Positions 35,433 through 45,882 of a stretch of DNA of 64,000 bases are shown here, piece after piece. The stretch's first letter is position 1. The number at the start of each line of letters is the position of its first letter. Under the pieces are notes generated by a model, which saw only the letters and a list, made by a program, of their open reading frames with translations, had not been told where the DNA came from and made no database searches. Origin of the DNA: Halorhodospira halochloris (lineage in GTDB: Bacteria > Pseudomonadota > Gammaproteobacteria > Nitrococcales > Halorhodospiraceae); the NCBI RefSeq assembly GCF_002356555.2, contig NZ_AP017372.2, forward strand, positions 1,962,501 to 2,026,500, read 5' to 3'. The translations under genes were made by a program, and so were the position numbers.

Positions 35433-36813
35433 GATTCGCCACCTCGCCAAGCACTGCCTCGCGAAAAACCTCGCCGCGCTGCTCATAGCCACTGAAAGAA
35501 TCGAAGCTAGCACACGCCGGGGCAAGCAGCACACAATCACCCGGCTGGGCTAATTCAACCGCTGAGCTGACCGCTTCACTTAGATCAGCCACCCTGACCG
35601 CTGGAACGCGCCCAGCCAATGCTGCCTCAATCACTGGGGCATCCTCGCCGAAGATGATTAGCGCACGCGCTTTCTCGACACAGGCATGAGCCAGAGGGCG
35701 GAAGTCGGCTCCCTTAGCTTGGCCGCCAGCTATCAAAACTACCTGTCTGTCGACCCCAGCAAGTGCCGCCAATGCTGCTCCGACATTGGTTGCTTTCGAG
35801 TCATTGATCCACTCGACGCCTTGCCACTCACCTACCCTTTCCATGCGGTGCGGCAGGCCGGCAAAACTGCGCAATCCGCTAAGCTGCGCCTCGCGCGGTA
35901 AACCGCACGCATCCGCAAGCGCCATAGCGGCAAGGGCATTGGCACAATTGGCCCGCCCGGCAAGGGCCAGGTCACTGACGGCAATTACTTGTTGATCACC
36001 GACAGTCAGATATTCCCCCTCTTCAGTAGGGCGGCAACTATAGTCAGCACTGCCATCGTCGAGACTGAATCGTAATACGCGCTGTCGTTGCTCATCGCCC
36101 ATGACCCGGACATGCTCATCATCGCTATTGATAACCGCAACGGCGGCCTTGTCGAGCAATCTTTGCTTGGTCCGCGCGTAATGGGAGAGGTCGTCATATC
36201 TGTCCATGTGATCGGGACTGATGTTAAGGACAGCGGCTGCGTCAACTGGCAGTCCGGCGCTTGTCTCGAGCTGGAAGCTGGAGACCTCAAGGATGAAGGT
36301 ATCCGGCAAGCCTGCGGCTAATAGATCCAGTGCTGGCGTGCCCAGGTTGCCGCCCAGAGCAACCTTTAACCCGGCACTGCGTGCCATCTCAGCAAGCAAG
36401 CTGACGACAGTGCTTTTGCCATTCGAGCCGGTCACAGCAACGACTTGAGGTCCGCGCCGCTCGCCCATGCCACCCCGCTCAGACGCTGATAAAGCCTCGG
36501 CGAACAGGGTCAATTCACCGCATAACTCGCGCCCCAAGCCACGCAGCTCAGCCCAAACACCGTAACGCAAATCCAAACCGGGGCTAACAACGATGCGCTT
36601 GGCATTAAACAAGAGCTGTCGCTCCAGGCTGCCACAATACAGCTCGACCTCCGGGTGTTCGGCCTGGAGCTCGGCTTTAGCGGGAGGCGTAGGGCGACTA
36701 TCTAGCACCACTACCCTGTCGCCAAGCCTGCGCAGATGGCGCACGCAGGCCAGGCCGGTCACCCCCAGCCCAACTACCGCGGTGTAGTTGTTGCTATGCC
36801 CCTCGCCCGCCAT
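35425..36813 (-). CDS. murD: UDP-N-acetylmuramoyl-L-alanine--D-glutamate ligase MurD
   Basis: 462 residues from the ATG at 36813 that shares one base with the mraY stop (TAATG); the open frame runs upstream to 36900 inside mraY. VVGLGVTGLACVRHL is the N-terminal UDP-binding motif, VTGSNGKSTVVSLLA the P-loop, and WINDSKATNVGAALAAL a MurD hallmark. It adds D-Glu to UDP-MurNAc-L-Ala. Confidence 0.96.
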   Translation of the reverse strand: MAGEGHSNNYTAVVGLGVTGLACVRHLRRLGDRVVVLDSRPTPPAKAELQAEHPEVELYCGSLERQLLFNAKRIVVSPGLDLRYGVWAELRGLGRELCGELTLFAEALSASERGGMGERRGPQVVAVTGSNGKSTVVSLLAEMARSAGLKVALGGNLGTPALDLLAAGLPDTFILEVSSFQLETSAGLPVDAAAVLNISPDHMDRYDDLSHYARTKQRLLDKAAVAVINSDDEHVRVMGDEQRQRVLRFSLDDGSADYSCRPTEEGEYLTVGDQQVIAVSDLALAGRANCANALAAMALADACGLPREAQLSGLRSFAGLPHRMERVGEWQGVEWINDSKATNVGAALAALAGVDRQVVLIAGGQAKGADFRPLAHACVEKARALIIFGEDAPVIEAALAGRVPAVRVADLSEAVSSAVELAQPGDCVLLAPACASFDSFSGYEQRGEVFREAVLGEVANHG

Positions 36814-37895
36814 TAGCGCACCTTCAGCATCGCTAGACCAATTAGCACCAGCACCACTGTTATGATCCAAAAGCGGACGATGACCCGTGGTTCGGGCCAC
36901 CCTTCAAGCTCATAGTGGTGGTGCAAAGGCGCCATTCGAAACACCCTGCGACCGGTCAATCTATAAGAAATCACCTGTACCATTACCGACAGGGTTTCGA
37001 GGACAAATATCCCGCCCATAATGAAAAGCACCAATTCCTGGCGCACAGAAACCGCTATTACCCCCAGACCAGCGCCGAGCGACAAGGCCCCGATATCGCC
37101 CATAAACACCTGGGCTGGATAGGTGTTGTACCAAAGAAAGCCCAATCCCGCGCCGACTATGGCACCGCAGAAGATGACAAGCTCACCTACGCCATAGATC
37201 GAGGGAATACCCAGATAGTCAGCGAACATCTGGTGTCCTGAGGCGTAAGCGAAGACTGCCAGGCCACTTGCCACTAACACGGTAGGCATTATGGCCAACC
37301 CGTCGAGCCCATCAGTCAGATTGACTGCGTTAGAGCTGCCAACGATAACTAGGGTTGATAACAGGATAAAGCCAACCCCCAAGGGGAAGACCAAGTCCTT
37401 GAAAAGTGGCAGTACAAGACTTGTCTCGATACTGCCCTGGGCCGTTAAATACAGAAATGTGCTTGCACCAAGGGCAGCTAGCACTTGCAGTAGAAACTTA
37501 TCTCGGGCGCGCAGTCCCTGGCTGTCGCTGCGGGCTATCTTAAGAAAATCATCAATGCCGCCAATAACACCAAAGGCCAGGGTCACCAGCAAAGCGACCC
37601 AGACAAAGCGGTTGGTTAAGTCCGCCCAGAGCAGGGTAGAGACCGCGATGGCCACTAAAATCAGCGCCCCTCCCATGGTGGGAGTACCCGCCTTACCCAA
37701 ATGGGACTCCGGGCCATCATCACGTACCTGCTGGCCAACCTGGTGGAGTAGCAAGCGCTGGATCAATGCCGGGCCAATAAGCAGTGCCATACCCAAGGCA
37801 GTCAGCACCCCAAGAATGGTCCTAAATGTCAGGTACTGGAAGACGTTCAGGGCTGAAAAGTAGCCCTCCAGTGCCATTGCCAAGTGATAAAGCAC
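36813..37895 (-). CDS. mraY: Phospho-N-acetylmuramoyl-pentapeptide transferase MraY
   Basis: 360 residues if started at the GTG at 37895, one base after murF stops; this matches the E. coli length and the typical N-terminus before [13 protein letters not shown]. An ATG at 37877 is a shorter option. About ten helices. [27 protein letters not shown] and [14 protein letters not shown] carry the conserved Asp and substrate motifs, and [12 protein letters not shown] is the cytoplasmic His loop. It makes lipid I. Confidence 0.96.
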   Translation of the reverse strand: MLYHLAMALEGYFSALNVFQYLTFRTILGVLTALGMALLIGPALIQRLLLHQVGQQVRDDGPESHLGKAGTPTMGGALILVAIAVSTLLWADLTNRFVWVALLVTLAFGVIGGIDDFLKIARSDSQGLRARDKFLLQVLAALGASTFLYLTAQGSIETSLVLPLFKDLVFPLGVGFILLSTLVIVGSSNAVNLTDGLDGLAIMPTVLVASGLAVFAYASGHQMFADYLGIPSIYGVGELVIFCGAIVGAGLGFLWYNTYPAQVFMGDIGALSLGAGLGVIAVSVRQELVLFIMGGIFVLETLSVMVQVISYRLTGRRVFRMAPLHHHYELEGWPEPRVIVRFWIITVVLVLIGLAMLKVR

Positions 37896-37896
37896 G

Positions 37897-39246
37897 CTAC
37901 TGCCCCCCCTGCGCCGTGGTGTTGGTATTCTCACTCAGCGCTGCTACTAAGCGTTCCATACCCGCGGTGCGTGACCCTTTGATCAGGACCACGCCCTGCG
38001 CCGGCAACTCTTCACGACAGGCAACCAGCAGCGAATCGGGGTCAGCGAAATCGCGGCCACCCGCGCCGAAAGACTCGGCTGCTAGCGCCGCCTTTCTGCC
38101 CAGTGTCCATAACCGCGCCACTCCAGCCGCCCGTGCTAACTCTCCTGCTCGCCTATGCCAGGCTGGAGAATCAGCGCCTAGTTCCGCCATCTCACCTAGC
38201 AGCAACCATTTCTCGCCGACTATCTGCTCAAGGACCGCCAAAGCAGCCTCGAGACTGGCCGGATTGGCATTGTAGCTATCGTCGATAACCATCCGGCAAC
38301 GCAACCCTGGTAATGGCTGAAGACGACCCTGCGGGGCTCTAACCTGAGCAAGGGCTGCTCTAATCTGCTCAGCCGGGACACCCATAGTGTGAGCACAGGC
38401 TGCCGCAGCGCAGGCGTTGGCCGAGTTGTGCTCGCCTAACAAGGCAGTCGGCGTAGACTGCCAGCAACCGTCTAGATATATCTCCAGTTCCTCACCTTGA
38501 TTCCGCCAGCGGACATCGGCAGCGGCTGACCTGCCAAAACTGATAGTGCGCCCCGCAGCAGCAGATTTCTCTTGCCATAACCGGGCGTAACGGTCATCGA
38601 TGTTGATAATGGCGCTACTATCTCCGCCCAGCGAATCAAACAACTCGCCTTTAGCGTGGGCTACGCCATCGAGAGAGCCAAATCCTTCTAGGTGCGCCTC
38701 AGCCGCATTGGTGACCAGGCCTATGTGCGGCTCGGCGAGCTCGGCCAGACCGGCAATCTCGCCCGGGTGGTTGGCCCCCATCTCAATCACCGCGAATCTG
38801 TGCTCAGGGCGCAGTCTGGTTAGCGTCTGAGGCACCCCCAAGTGATTGTTGCGATTGCCCATTGTCGCCAATGTCGGCGCGGCATTAGCCAGCATGGCAG
38901 CCACTAGCTCCTTTACTGTAGTTTTTCCATTGCTGCCGGTAAGGGCTAGCACCAAGGCGTTACTCTGCTGCCGACAAGCCTTGCCTAGTTTGGCCAACGC
39001 CGCCACCGGATCAGCCACAACTATGCTGGGCAAGGCCGGATCGGGGCGTTGGCCGAGCATGCCCAAAGCCCCTCTAGCCGCCGCATCTGCCGCGAATTCA
39101 TGGCCGTCAACGCGCTCCCCAATTAGACCGACAAATAATGACCCCGGCTCAACCTCACGACTGTCCAGGGCAACACTGGTTATTTGCACATCACCCCTAC
39201 CGTGGATTTGGCCATCGAGCAGGTGGGCAATCTGGGCCAGGCTCAT
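37897..39246 (-). CDS. murF: UDP-MurNAc-tripeptide--D-Ala-D-Ala ligase MurF
   Basis: 449 residues from the ATG at 39246, which overlaps murE as ATGA; an ATG at 39255 is in frame but lies within mur[19 protein letters not shown] is the P-loop, and [12 protein letters not shown] and [17 protein letters not shown] are MurF signatures. It completes the cytoplasmic pentapeptide with the dipeptide from Ddl. Confidence 0.96.
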   Translation of the reverse strand: MSLAQIAHLLDGQIHGRGDVQITSVALDSREVEPGSLFVGLIGERVDGHEFAADAAARGALGMLGQRPDPALPSIVVADPVAALAKLGKACRQQSNALVLALTGSNGKTTVKELVAAMLANAAPTLATMGNRNNHLGVPQTLTRLRPEHRFAVIEMGANHPGEIAGLAELAEPHIGLVTNAAEAHLEGFGSLDGVAHAKGELFDSLGGDSSAIINIDDRYARLWQEKSAAAGRTISFGRSAAADVRWRNQGEELEIYLDGCWQSTPTALLGEHNSANACAAAACAHTMGVPAEQIRAALAQVRAPQGRLQPLPGLRCRMVIDDSYNANPASLEAALAVLEQIVGEKWLLLGEMAELGADSPAWHRRAGELARAAGVARLWTLGRKAALAAESFGAGGRDFADPDSLLVACREELPAQGVVLIKGSRTAGMERLVAALSENTNTTAQGGQ

Positions 39247-40766
39247 GGGCAGCATCGGCGCACCTCCTCTGGCTCCAGAGCAGCCAAGACAACCTCCCTA
39301 TCACTGAACGGGATATACTCAGCCCCGATCTGCTGAGTTGACTCATGCCCCTTGCCGGCGACCAGCACCGCATCATCGGCTCCGGCATGCGCAATTGCCT
39401 GCTGAATTGCCTGCGCCCTATCCGGCTGTACGGATATGGCTGCGCTATTTGCGCAATCTCTTGCCCCCTGGCTGATGGCGCGGCGGATTTGCTCAGCATC
39501 TTCACCGCGGGGGTTATCATCAGTGATCCACACAGCATCGGCGTGATGGGCTGCAACCTGCCCCATTAAAGGCCTTTTACCCGTGTCACGCTCTCCGCCA
39601 CAGCCGAATACCACTGTTACTTTGCCCTGGCAGTGTTGGCGCAGCGCTTCCAGAGAGTACTGCAACGAGCCCGGAGTATGGGCGTAGTCAACAACTACTA
39701 ACGGATACCCTGGACGAATAAACCTCTCCATCCGCCCAGCGACAGGCTGGAGGCCTGGCAGCTTGGCGATAACATCTTCTAACGGCCTACCTAGTGCCAA
39801 GGCGACGCCAACGGCGGCCAAAGCATTGGCTACATTGAACCTGCCCAATAGAGGAACACTGGTCTTATAGGTGGTCTTACCCACGCGCAATTCGATATCT
39901 GACCCATAGGGCTGCTGCTCGACACTGACCGCATAGATATCGGCCTCAGGGTTGTGCAGGCTATAAGTAAAAACTGCACTACCAGCGCGCTCACACAGCC
40001 TCTGGCCAAACTCATCATCAAGGTTGATTATCTGAGCGCGTAGACTATTAATCTCAAAAAGTCGCCGTTTGGCATCAGCATAAGCCTCGAGCGAGCCGTG
40101 ATAATCAAGGTGATCACGGCCAAGGTGAGTCAATACAGCCACATCTACCTTGGCCGCAGCCAGCCGCCCCTGTTCCAGGGCATGAGATGAAGCTTCTAGG
40201 GCTACACCGCTACAACCGGCCGTCTGACAATGGAAAAAGGCTTGCTGCAGTTGAGCACTATCCGGCGTAGTCAGTCGCGATAGCTCAAGACGCCCGGGCA
40301 ACCCATAGCCCAGAGTGCCGATAACTCCCCAAGGCGAGCTCTGCTCACTTAGCAACTGGGCGATAAAATGGGTTACCGATGTCTTACCGTCGGTACCGGT
40401 AACCGCCGCCACCTCGAGTTGCTGCGACGGGTCGCCGTAGAGGCGTGCTGCTATGCTCCCGAGGCGGCACCCCAACTGCGGAACTTCAACTAATGGGACA
40501 CCGCTATCTGCTGTCTTGCGCCGCACAGTATCTAGGCTTACCCCCTGGCCTGGCTCCCAGGCAATAGCGGCTGCGCCCTGTTCAATCGCCTGAGCACTAA
40601 ACTCAAGGCCGTGCCTGCTATCACCGAGCAGGGCTGCAAAGAGGTCGCCAGGTTTAATGTCACGGCTATCAGCGCATACACCACTAACTTCAGCAACCGG
40701 CGCCTTATCCAGCCAAGGCTGGAGCAGCCAGTCTAGCCCCACTTGTGAGGACCCACGACTAGTCAT
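39243..40766 (-). CDS. murE: UDP-MurNAc-L-Ala-D-Glu--meso-diaminopimelate ligase MurE
   Basis: 507 residues. VTGTDGKTSVTHFIAQLL is the ATP loop. The DNPRGED motif (ITDDNPRGED) is the one associated with meso-diaminopimelate rather than lysine, so Gram-negative type peptidoglycan is predicted. It overlaps ftsI by 8 bp upstream and murF by 4 bp downstream. Confidence 0.96.
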   Translation of the reverse strand: MTSRGSSQVGLDWLLQPWLDKAPVAEVSGVCADSRDIKPGDLFAALLGDSRHGLEFSAQAIEQGAAAIAWEPGQGVSLDTVRRKTADSGVPLVEVPQLGCRLGSIAARLYGDPSQQLEVAAVTGTDGKTSVTHFIAQLLSEQSSPWGVIGTLGYGLPGRLELSRLTTPDSAQLQQAFFHCQTAGCSGVALEASSHALEQGRLAAAKVDVAVLTHLGRDHLDYHGSLEAYADAKRRLFEINSLRAQIINLDDEFGQRLCERAGSAVFTYSLHNPEADIYAVSVEQQPYGSDIELRVGKTTYKTSVPLLGRFNVANALAAVGVALALGRPLEDVIAKLPGLQPVAGRMERFIRPGYPLVVVDYAHTPGSLQYSLEALRQHCQGKVTVVFGCGGERDTGKRPLMGQVAAHHADAVWITDDNPRGEDAEQIRRAISQGARDCANSAAISVQPDRAQAIQQAIAHAGADDAVLVAGKGHESTQQIGAEYIPFSDREVVLAALEPEEVRRCCP

Positions 40767-42495
40767 AGCGACCCTCCTCCCAATCCGCCACTATTCGCGG
40801 CATTCCAGATGGGGGTGCCTGGGGTGGTACGTTGAGTATGCGCAACGCCCCTGAGGCAACTTCTGAGAAGACAGGCGCAGCCACTTGACCGCCATAATAG
40901 GCCTCACCCGCCGGGTCATCGATGACCACGGCGACGGCAATGCGAGGGTTTTCTGCTGGGGCATAGCCGACGAACATGGCTATGTACTCGTCCTCGCTGT
41001 AGCCCCCGGCAACCGCCTTACGCACCGTCCCGGTTTTGCCCGCTACGCGATAGCCGGGAACGCTTGCACGAACCCCGGTGCCTCCCGGCTCTATAACAGT
41101 TTCGAGCATGCTGCGAATTTGCTGTGCAATATCCTCATCAAGTACCCGGTGCCCCTCTACTTCTTCTTCCTGGCGCAGTATTGTCACTGGCCGAATAACA
41201 CCACCATTGGCCAAAGCGGCATACGAGCGGGCAAGCTGGACTGGAGTTGTAGACATGCCATAACCATATGACCATGTTGCTTGTCTGACCTCGCCACGCG
41301 GCGGAGATGCATCTAGATGCCCAGCACTCTCACTAGCAAAGCTCACCCCGGAAGGGGCGCCGAACTCGAAATCCTGCATAACCTGCCATAACTCGCGCGG
41401 CGGGGTTTGCAAGGCAACTTTAGCCGCCCCAACGTTACTCGACTTCTGCATCACTCCGGCTAAGTCCAACTCGCCATAGTCCAGTAGATCGCGTACCGTA
41501 TGGCGCCCCACACGCATTGTCCCGGGTGCCGTGTCGAAGCTTTCTTGCGGTGAAACTGAGCCACTGCGCAATGCCGCGGCAATAGTGAAGGGCTTAATCA
41601 CTGACCCCGGCTCATAGGCGTTAGCAAACGCCCGGTTACGACGTGCTTCCGGATCCATTTGGGCACGCTGGTGAGGATTGAAGGATGGTTTGTTGGCTAC
41701 TGCCAAGAGTTCGCCGGTATGTACGTCTAAGACCACAACCGAACCGGACTCGGCGCGGTGGCGATGGACAGCTCGCTTTAGCTCGCGAAAGGCTAGATAC
41801 TGGATATCACGATCGATCGATAACTCTACATCCTCGCCAGGACGCGGCTCGCGGATCAGCTCAACGTCATCTATCACCCTGCCAAGGCGATCACGCATTA
41901 CCCGCTTGGCACCCTGTTCGCCGCTCAATGGCTCGTCTAAAGCGCGCTCAACTCCTTCCAGCCCACGCCCATCTATATCGGTAAAGCCGATTAGCTGTGC
42001 TGCCGTTTGACCAGCCGGATAGAAGCGACGCAACTCACGCTGCAAGTTAACTCCGGGGATGTCCAGTGAACGAATCTGCGCGCTAAGATCGGGCGGCATA
42101 TGGCGACGCAGGTAGACGAACTCCCTTTGTTTGCGCCGTTCAAGGTACTCGCGCAGATCCGCTTCAGAGCGTCCCAGCGCCCTAGCAAGTTCAGCAACCC
42201 CTCCTTCCTCTTGCAAAACCTCGGCCGGATTTGCCCAGGAAGAGTACACCGGCGAGCTTACCGCTAAAGGGGCCCCGTTACGGTCAGTGATCATCCCCCT
42301 GTAAGCCGATATCGCGACCGTCCGCAAGTGCCGAGCTTCTGCCTCGTCGCGCAGAAAATCGCGATTGAGAACCTGCAAGTCAAGCGCCCTGCCCACAAGT
42401 GCCAACACCACGCCGGCGGTTGCCACCATAACGACAGCAAGGCGCCAAAATGGCGGCCCTCCTGCATCTTTGCGCTGGCGCTTGCTTCTTGCCAC
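40759..42495 (-). CDS. ftsI: Septal peptidoglycan transpeptidase FtsI (PBP3)
   Basis: 578-residue class B penicillin-binding protein. Cytoplasmic basic tail, one transmembrane helix (about 18-38), pedestal domain, then transpeptidase domain. The active-site motifs are all present: SVIK (within EPGSVIKPFT), SSN (QKSSNVGAAKV) and KTG (VAGKTGTVRK). Start is GTG with GGAG 7 nt upstream. Works with FtsW at the septum and is the target of beta-lactams in relatives. Confidence 0.97.
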   Translation of the reverse strand: MARSKRQRKDAGGPPFWRLAVVMVATAGVVLALVGRALDLQVLNRDFLRDEAEARHLRTVAISAYRGMITDRNGAPLAVSSPVYSSWANPAEVLQEEGGVAELARALGRSEADLREYLERRKQREFVYLRRHMPPDLSAQIRSLDIPGVNLQRELRRFYPAGQTAAQLIGFTDIDGRGLEGVERALDEPLSGEQGAKRVMRDRLGRVIDDVELIREPRPGEDVELSIDRDIQYLAFRELKRAVHRHRAESGSVVVLDVHTGELLAVANKPSFNPHQRAQMDPEARRNRAFANAYEPGSVIKPFTIAAALRSGSVSPQESFDTAPGTMRVGRHTVRDLLDYGELDLAGVMQKSSNVGAAKVALQTPPRELWQVMQDFEFGAPSGVSFASESAGHLDASPPRGEVRQATWSYGYGMSTTPVQLARSYAALANGGVIRPVTILRQEEEVEGHRVLDEDIAQQIRSMLETVIEPGGTGVRASVPGYRVAGKTGTVRKAVAGGYSEDEYIAMFVGYAPAENPRIAVAVVIDDPAGEAYYGGQVAAPVFSEVASGALRILNVPPQAPPSGMPRIVADWEEGRYD

Positions 42496-42512
42496 TTACA
42501 CTCTCCTATTCC

Positions 42513-42785
42513 TTAGCGTCGCTTGAGTATCACCACATCATCGCGCCCCGGAGTTACCATTCCCAGTTCGCTACGCGCGATACGCTCCAGCCGGCTATGC
42601 CCAGCCAAGGCACTCAATTCAAGTTGCAACATGCTCCACTCTTCCCGCAGCCTATCCGCGCGATCGTGCTCATCTTGCAGTGCAACAAATCCAGCCCGCC
42701 GCTCATGTTGGGCCACAACTACCGCCAAGGCACTGCATACAACAGCAACGATCAGAACTGTTGTAGTTATTTGCTGGCGACTCAT
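42513..42785 (-). CDS. ftsL: Cell division protein FtsL
   Basis: 90 residues. A short N-terminus, one transmembrane helix ([19 protein letters not shown]), then a periplasmic coiled coil ([18 protein letters not shown]). It bridges FtsB and FtsQ in the divisome. Identity rests on topology and position between rsmH and ftsI, because sequence conservation in the family is low. It overlaps rsmH by 4 bp. Confidence 0.88.
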   Translation of the reverse strand: MSRQQITTTVLIVAVVCSALAVVVAQHERRAGFVALQDEHDRADRLREEWSMLQLELSALAGHSRLERIARSELGMVTPGRDDVVILKRR

Positions 42786-43768
42786 GGCAACCTCTCAGCG
42801 ATCCTTAATACTGCACTCCGTGCTCTACGATTGGCGGCCAACTCTGTCTGATCGGCCCGATAAGCCTTACCCACGGGTGACAGACGCGGACGCAGACCCT
42901 CTGGCACCACCGGCACTGCAGGCGGCAGATCACCCGACCTAGAAGCGTCGCGGATAAAGCGCTTAACGCGCCGATCCTCCAGCGAGTGAAAGGCAATTAT
43001 CGCCAGCCTGCCTGCCGGGCTGAGCAGATCAATCGCTCTATCCAGAAATGCTTCGAGTTCATTAAGCTCATCGTTCACGGCTATGCGTAGCGCCTGAAAC
43101 GTCCGGGTTGCCGGATGCCGACCAGGCTCGCGCTTTTTGATCACCCCTTCGATAAGGCCAGCTAACTCCCTTGTAGTCCGCGGGGCCTGATGGGACTCGC
43201 GCGCTCTGACGATTGCCCGCGCAATCCTGCCTGCTTGACGCTCCTCGCCATAATTGCGGATTAGTCTAGTAAGCTCCTGCGCCGTCGATCTCTCGAGCAG
43301 TTGCGCTGCACTCTCGCCGCGCTGCGGATCCATGCGCATATCAAGGGGGCCATCGTGCTGGAATGAGAAACCGCGCTGGGGGCTATCAAGCTGCGGTGAA
43401 GAGACGCCAAGGTCGGCCAGCAACCCATCTACTATTCCGGCCTCGCCACGCTGTTCAAGCAGCTGCGGCAACTCTGCTAAGGTGACCCGCAGAATCACGC
43501 ATCGCTCGTCACCACCCAGCACTTTTTGGGCATGAGCCACGGCTTCCGGATCACGGTCGGCAACAATCAGCCTGCCCTGGTCCGATAGTTTTTCTAAGAT
43601 TGCTCGAGCGTGTCCGCCGCGACCGTAGGTTGCATCGACGTATACCCCCTCAGGACGGATATGCAGCCCCGCCAATACAGGCCCGAGAAGCACCGGCTGA
43701 TGCCTATCAGGGCAACCGCTGCTTGCATCGCCATCGGTCATATCATTTTGACTCTGCGCTAACCCCAT
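42782..43768 (-). CDS. rsmH: 16S rRNA m4C1402 methyltransferase RsmH
   Basis: 328 residues. [13 protein letters not shown] is the N-terminal family motif, [15 protein letters not shown] the SAM-binding loop, [15 protein letters not shown] and GPLDMRMDP the catalytic core, and [15 protein letters not shown] the C-terminal signature. It N4-methylates C1402; RsmI, encoded at 44894, 2'-O-methylates the same nucleotide. ATG at 43768 has AGGGGGC about 5 nt upstream. Confidence 0.97.
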   Translation of the reverse strand: MGLAQSQNDMTDGDASSGCPDRHQPVLLGPVLAGLHIRPEGVYVDATYGRGGHARAILEKLSDQGRLIVADRDPEAVAHAQKVLGGDERCVILRVTLAELPQLLEQRGEAGIVDGLLADLGVSSPQLDSPQRGFSFQHDGPLDMRMDPQRGESAAQLLERSTAQELTRLIRNYGEERQAGRIARAIVRARESHQAPRTTRELAGLIEGVIKKREPGRHPATRTFQALRIAVNDELNELEAFLDRAIDLLSPAGRLAIIAFHSLEDRRVKRFIRDASRSGDLPPAVPVVPEGLRPRLSPVGKAYRADQTELAANRRARSAVLRIAERLP

Positions 43769-43782
43769 GCCGCCCCCTGCGG

Positions 43783-44241
43783 CTATAGCGAGAGACCCTC
43801 AAGATCTTCCGGGAGCTCGGCGTCGGGCGCTGCGGCCTCTTCAAGCCACTGCGTACGGCGCTGCTCCCAACGGGCCTCATCCCATAACTCAAGCTTATTC
43901 CCCTGGCCTATCAGAACCACCTTTTTAGCCAAACCTGCGAAATCACGTAACGGCGGCGGGACCAAGGCGCGCCCATTGTTATCTACTTGTATCTCTTGCG
44001 CATGACCAATCAGCAAGCGCTTGAAACGCTTAGTGCTCTCGCGCATATCGGGCAAGGCGATCAGCTTTTGCTCAATGACTTCCCACTCTGGCAACGGATA
44101 GATAACCAAACACTTATCACGGTAATCGATAGTCGCAACCACCTCACCGTCGCAGTGATTGATCAACCGATCCCGAAAGCGAGCTGGAAAAACCAAGCGC
44201 CCTTTCGAATCGAGGTTTAGCTGACTAACCCCTCGAAACAC
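43783..44241 (-). CDS. mraZ: Transcriptional regulator MraZ
   Basis: 152 residues with two SpoVT/AbrB-like repeats: [16 protein letters not shown] and [16 protein letters not shown] each carry the DxxGR motif. It represses its own dcw promoter in relatives. Start is GTG, ahead of LNLDSKGR; the ribosome site is a poor G-run. Matching TGGGN-type boxes lie at 44266-44290. Confidence 0.95.
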   Translation of the reverse strand: MFRGVSQLNLDSKGRLVFPARFRDRLINHCDGEVVATIDYRDKCLVIYPLPEWEVIEQKLIALPDMRESTKRFKRLLIGHAQEIQVDNNGRALVPPPLRDFAGLAKKVVLIGQGNKLELWDEARWEQRRTQWLEEAAAPDAELPEDLEGLSL

Positions 44242-44265
44242 CTTGCCCCCCGCTGATCCATCATG

Positions 44266-44290
44266 ACCCCTTATTTCCCACTACCATCCA
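44266..44290 (-). promoter_or_regulatory. MraZ operator: three 5-nt boxes at 10-bp spacing
   Basis: On the minus strand TGGAT, TGGGA and GGGGT occur at exact 10-bp intervals, matching the known MraZ target of TGGGN direct repeats separated by 5 nt, with one mismatch each in the outer boxes. The site lies between the candidate -10 and the mraZ start, where bound MraZ would block initiation or escape. Confidence 0.7.
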
Positions 44291-44299
44291 CTTCGCTAC

Positions 44300-44326
44300 A
44301 CTATAGGTAGAGTACCCCCCAGTCAA
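44300..44326 (-). promoter_or_regulatory. Candidate promoter of the dcw cluster
   Basis: On the minus strand TTGACT (44321-44326) and TATAGT (44300-44305) are separated by 15 bp, short of the usual 17. Both hexamers match consensus 5/6. Its position just upstream of the MraZ boxes supports the assignment. Confidence 0.5.
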
Positions 44327-44487
44327 TAGAGAGTCCAGGACTAATAATCCGCTGACTTGTGCAGTTAAAAAGAATTCTTAACAGCTTACATAAACCCCCT
44401 CCAGCAATTAACCAATAAAACAACTACATAATAAATATATCTCGCATATTGTATTAGCTTCTGCTTTTATCTTACTGATTTACAATG

Positions 44488-44516
44488 TTTACTTTTGGGC
44501 TAAGCTGGCCTACAAT
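44488..44516 (+). promoter_or_regulatory. Sigma70 promoter of rnpB
   Basis: TTTACT (44488-44493) and TACAAT (44511-44516) are exactly 17 bp apart, and the predicted start about 7 nt later coincides with the 5' end of the RNase P RNA. The AT-rich stretch at about 44400-44480 could act as an UP element, suiting a strongly expressed RNA. Confidence 0.75.
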
Positions 44517-44524
44517 AGGTCAAG

Positions 44525-44880
44525 GAGTCGGCCAGGCGGTCGCTGCGCCCTCAGCGCGCGGAGGAAAGTCCGGGCTCCACAGGGCAGGGTGCCAGGTAAC
44601 ACCTGGGAGGCGTGAGCCTACGGAAAGTGCCACAGAAAACATACCGCCGATGGCCAGCCCGCTAGGGCTTAGGCACAGGCAAGGGTGAAAAGGTGCGGTA
44701 AGAGCGCACCGCGCGACCGGTAACGGCTCGCGGCACGGTAAACCCCACCCGGAGCAAGGCCAAATAGGGGGGCTATGGCGTGGCCCGCGCCGCCCCCGGG
44801 TAGGCCGCTAGAGGCATGCGGTGACGTATGCCCCAGAGGAATGACCGCCCTCGACAGAACCCGGCTTACCGGCCGACTCT
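44525..44880 (+). ncRNA. rnpB: RNase P catalytic RNA (class A)
   Basis: The ribozyme that matures tRNA 5' ends. The ends pair as gagtcggcc and ggccgactc (helix P1). Universally conserved stretches are present in order: gaggaaagtccgggctcc near 44551, ccacagaaaacataccgcc near 44630, ggtaagagcgcaccg near 44697, and agaggaatgaccgccc then cgacagaacccggctta near the 3' end. About 356 nt, normal for gammaproteobacteria. It lies between mraZ (divergent) and rsmI (convergent), as in pseudomonads. The ends are estimated to a few nucleotides. Confidence 0.97.
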
Positions 44881-44893
44881 TTCTCTTTTACCT

Positions 44894-45772
44894 CTAAGCA
44901 GAACTCGACCTACTTATCTCCAAAGCCCTTTTATAGAGCATGTTGCGCTTGGCTCCAGTTATGCGGGCCGCCAAACTAGCGGCTTGCTTGACCGACAGCT
45001 CGGCGAGCAGAGGACGGAGGACATCATCAATATCTAACTGCAGTGACTCTCCGGTAGATTGTTGGTCGGACCTGCCCGCAACAATCACCACAAACTCCCC
45101 GCGTTGCTGGTTTTTATTCGCCTCAACCATATGGATGACATCTTGTAGCGGCCCACGAAGCAATGTCTCGTGAACTTTTGTTAACTCCCGGGCAACGACT
45201 ACCCAACGTCCGCCGCCGCAGATTTCGCGCAGATCCTGGAGCGACTCAACAACTCGATGGGGCGCTTCAAAATAAATTGTTGGCTTGCGCCTTATAGCTA
45301 ATTCTTCCACGGCCTTGCGCCGCGCTGAACTCTTGGCGGGAAGAAAGCCGGCAAATTCAAATCCATCAACATCAAATCCGGCCACAGCCAGAGCCGCGGT
45401 AACGCTACTAGCCCCAGGGACGGTAACCACCCTCACCTCATTGGCATGGGCCGCAGCTACCAAGCGCGCGCCGGGGTCACTTATCAAGGGAGTGCCGGCA
45501 TCACTTACCAAACCGACGCTATAACCGGAGGCGAGAAGTCTTAGCAAGCGCGGTATACGGCTCGCTTCGTTGTGTTCGTGGAGGCTGATTGTGCGTGCAT
45601 TCAGGTTATAATAGTCGAGTAGGTAGCGGCTGCGCCGAGTGTTCTCGGCGGCAACCCAGTCGACGCAGGCAAGTGTATCCAGAGCTCGCAGGGTAATATC
45701 GCGCATATTTCCTATGGGAGTAGCAATGACCGACAGAACGCCGGTTGATGGCGGTGCTGGCGAGTTTGACAT
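44894..45772 (-). CDS. rsmI: 16S rRNA 2'-O-methyltransferase RsmI (C1402)
   Basis: 292 residues from the ATG at 45772. LSVIATPIGNMRDITLRAL, VAAENTRR, LVSDAGTPLISDPGARLV and VPGASSVTAALAVAG are the diagnostic blocks of this SAM-dependent family. A GTG at 45844 has a much better ribosome site (GGAGG, 4 nt away) and would add 24 residues; homologues start near the ATG. It is divergent from lpoA, as in E. coli and Pseudomonas. Confidence 0.95.
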   Translation of the reverse strand: MSNSPAPPSTGVLSVIATPIGNMRDITLRALDTLACVDWVAAENTRRSRYLLDYYNLNARTISLHEHNEASRIPRLLRLLASGYSVGLVSDAGTPLISDPGARLVAAAHANEVRVVTVPGASSVTAALAVAGFDVDGFEFAGFLPAKSSARRKAVEELAIRRKPTIYFEAPHRVVESLQDLREICGGGRWVVVARELTKVHETLLRGPLQDVIHMVEANKNQQRGEFVVIVAGRSDQQSTGESLQLDIDDVLRPLLAELSVKQAASLAARITGAKRNMLYKRALEISRSSSA

Positions 45773-45882
45773 CGACACTGTCGCGGCGGGATACTCAGCT
45801 CTCTGGGGACTAACCTCCGTTGACGTGGCGGTCTTTTTTACCACATTACCTCCGCACAATTGATCTTCGGTATTCGCCAATA

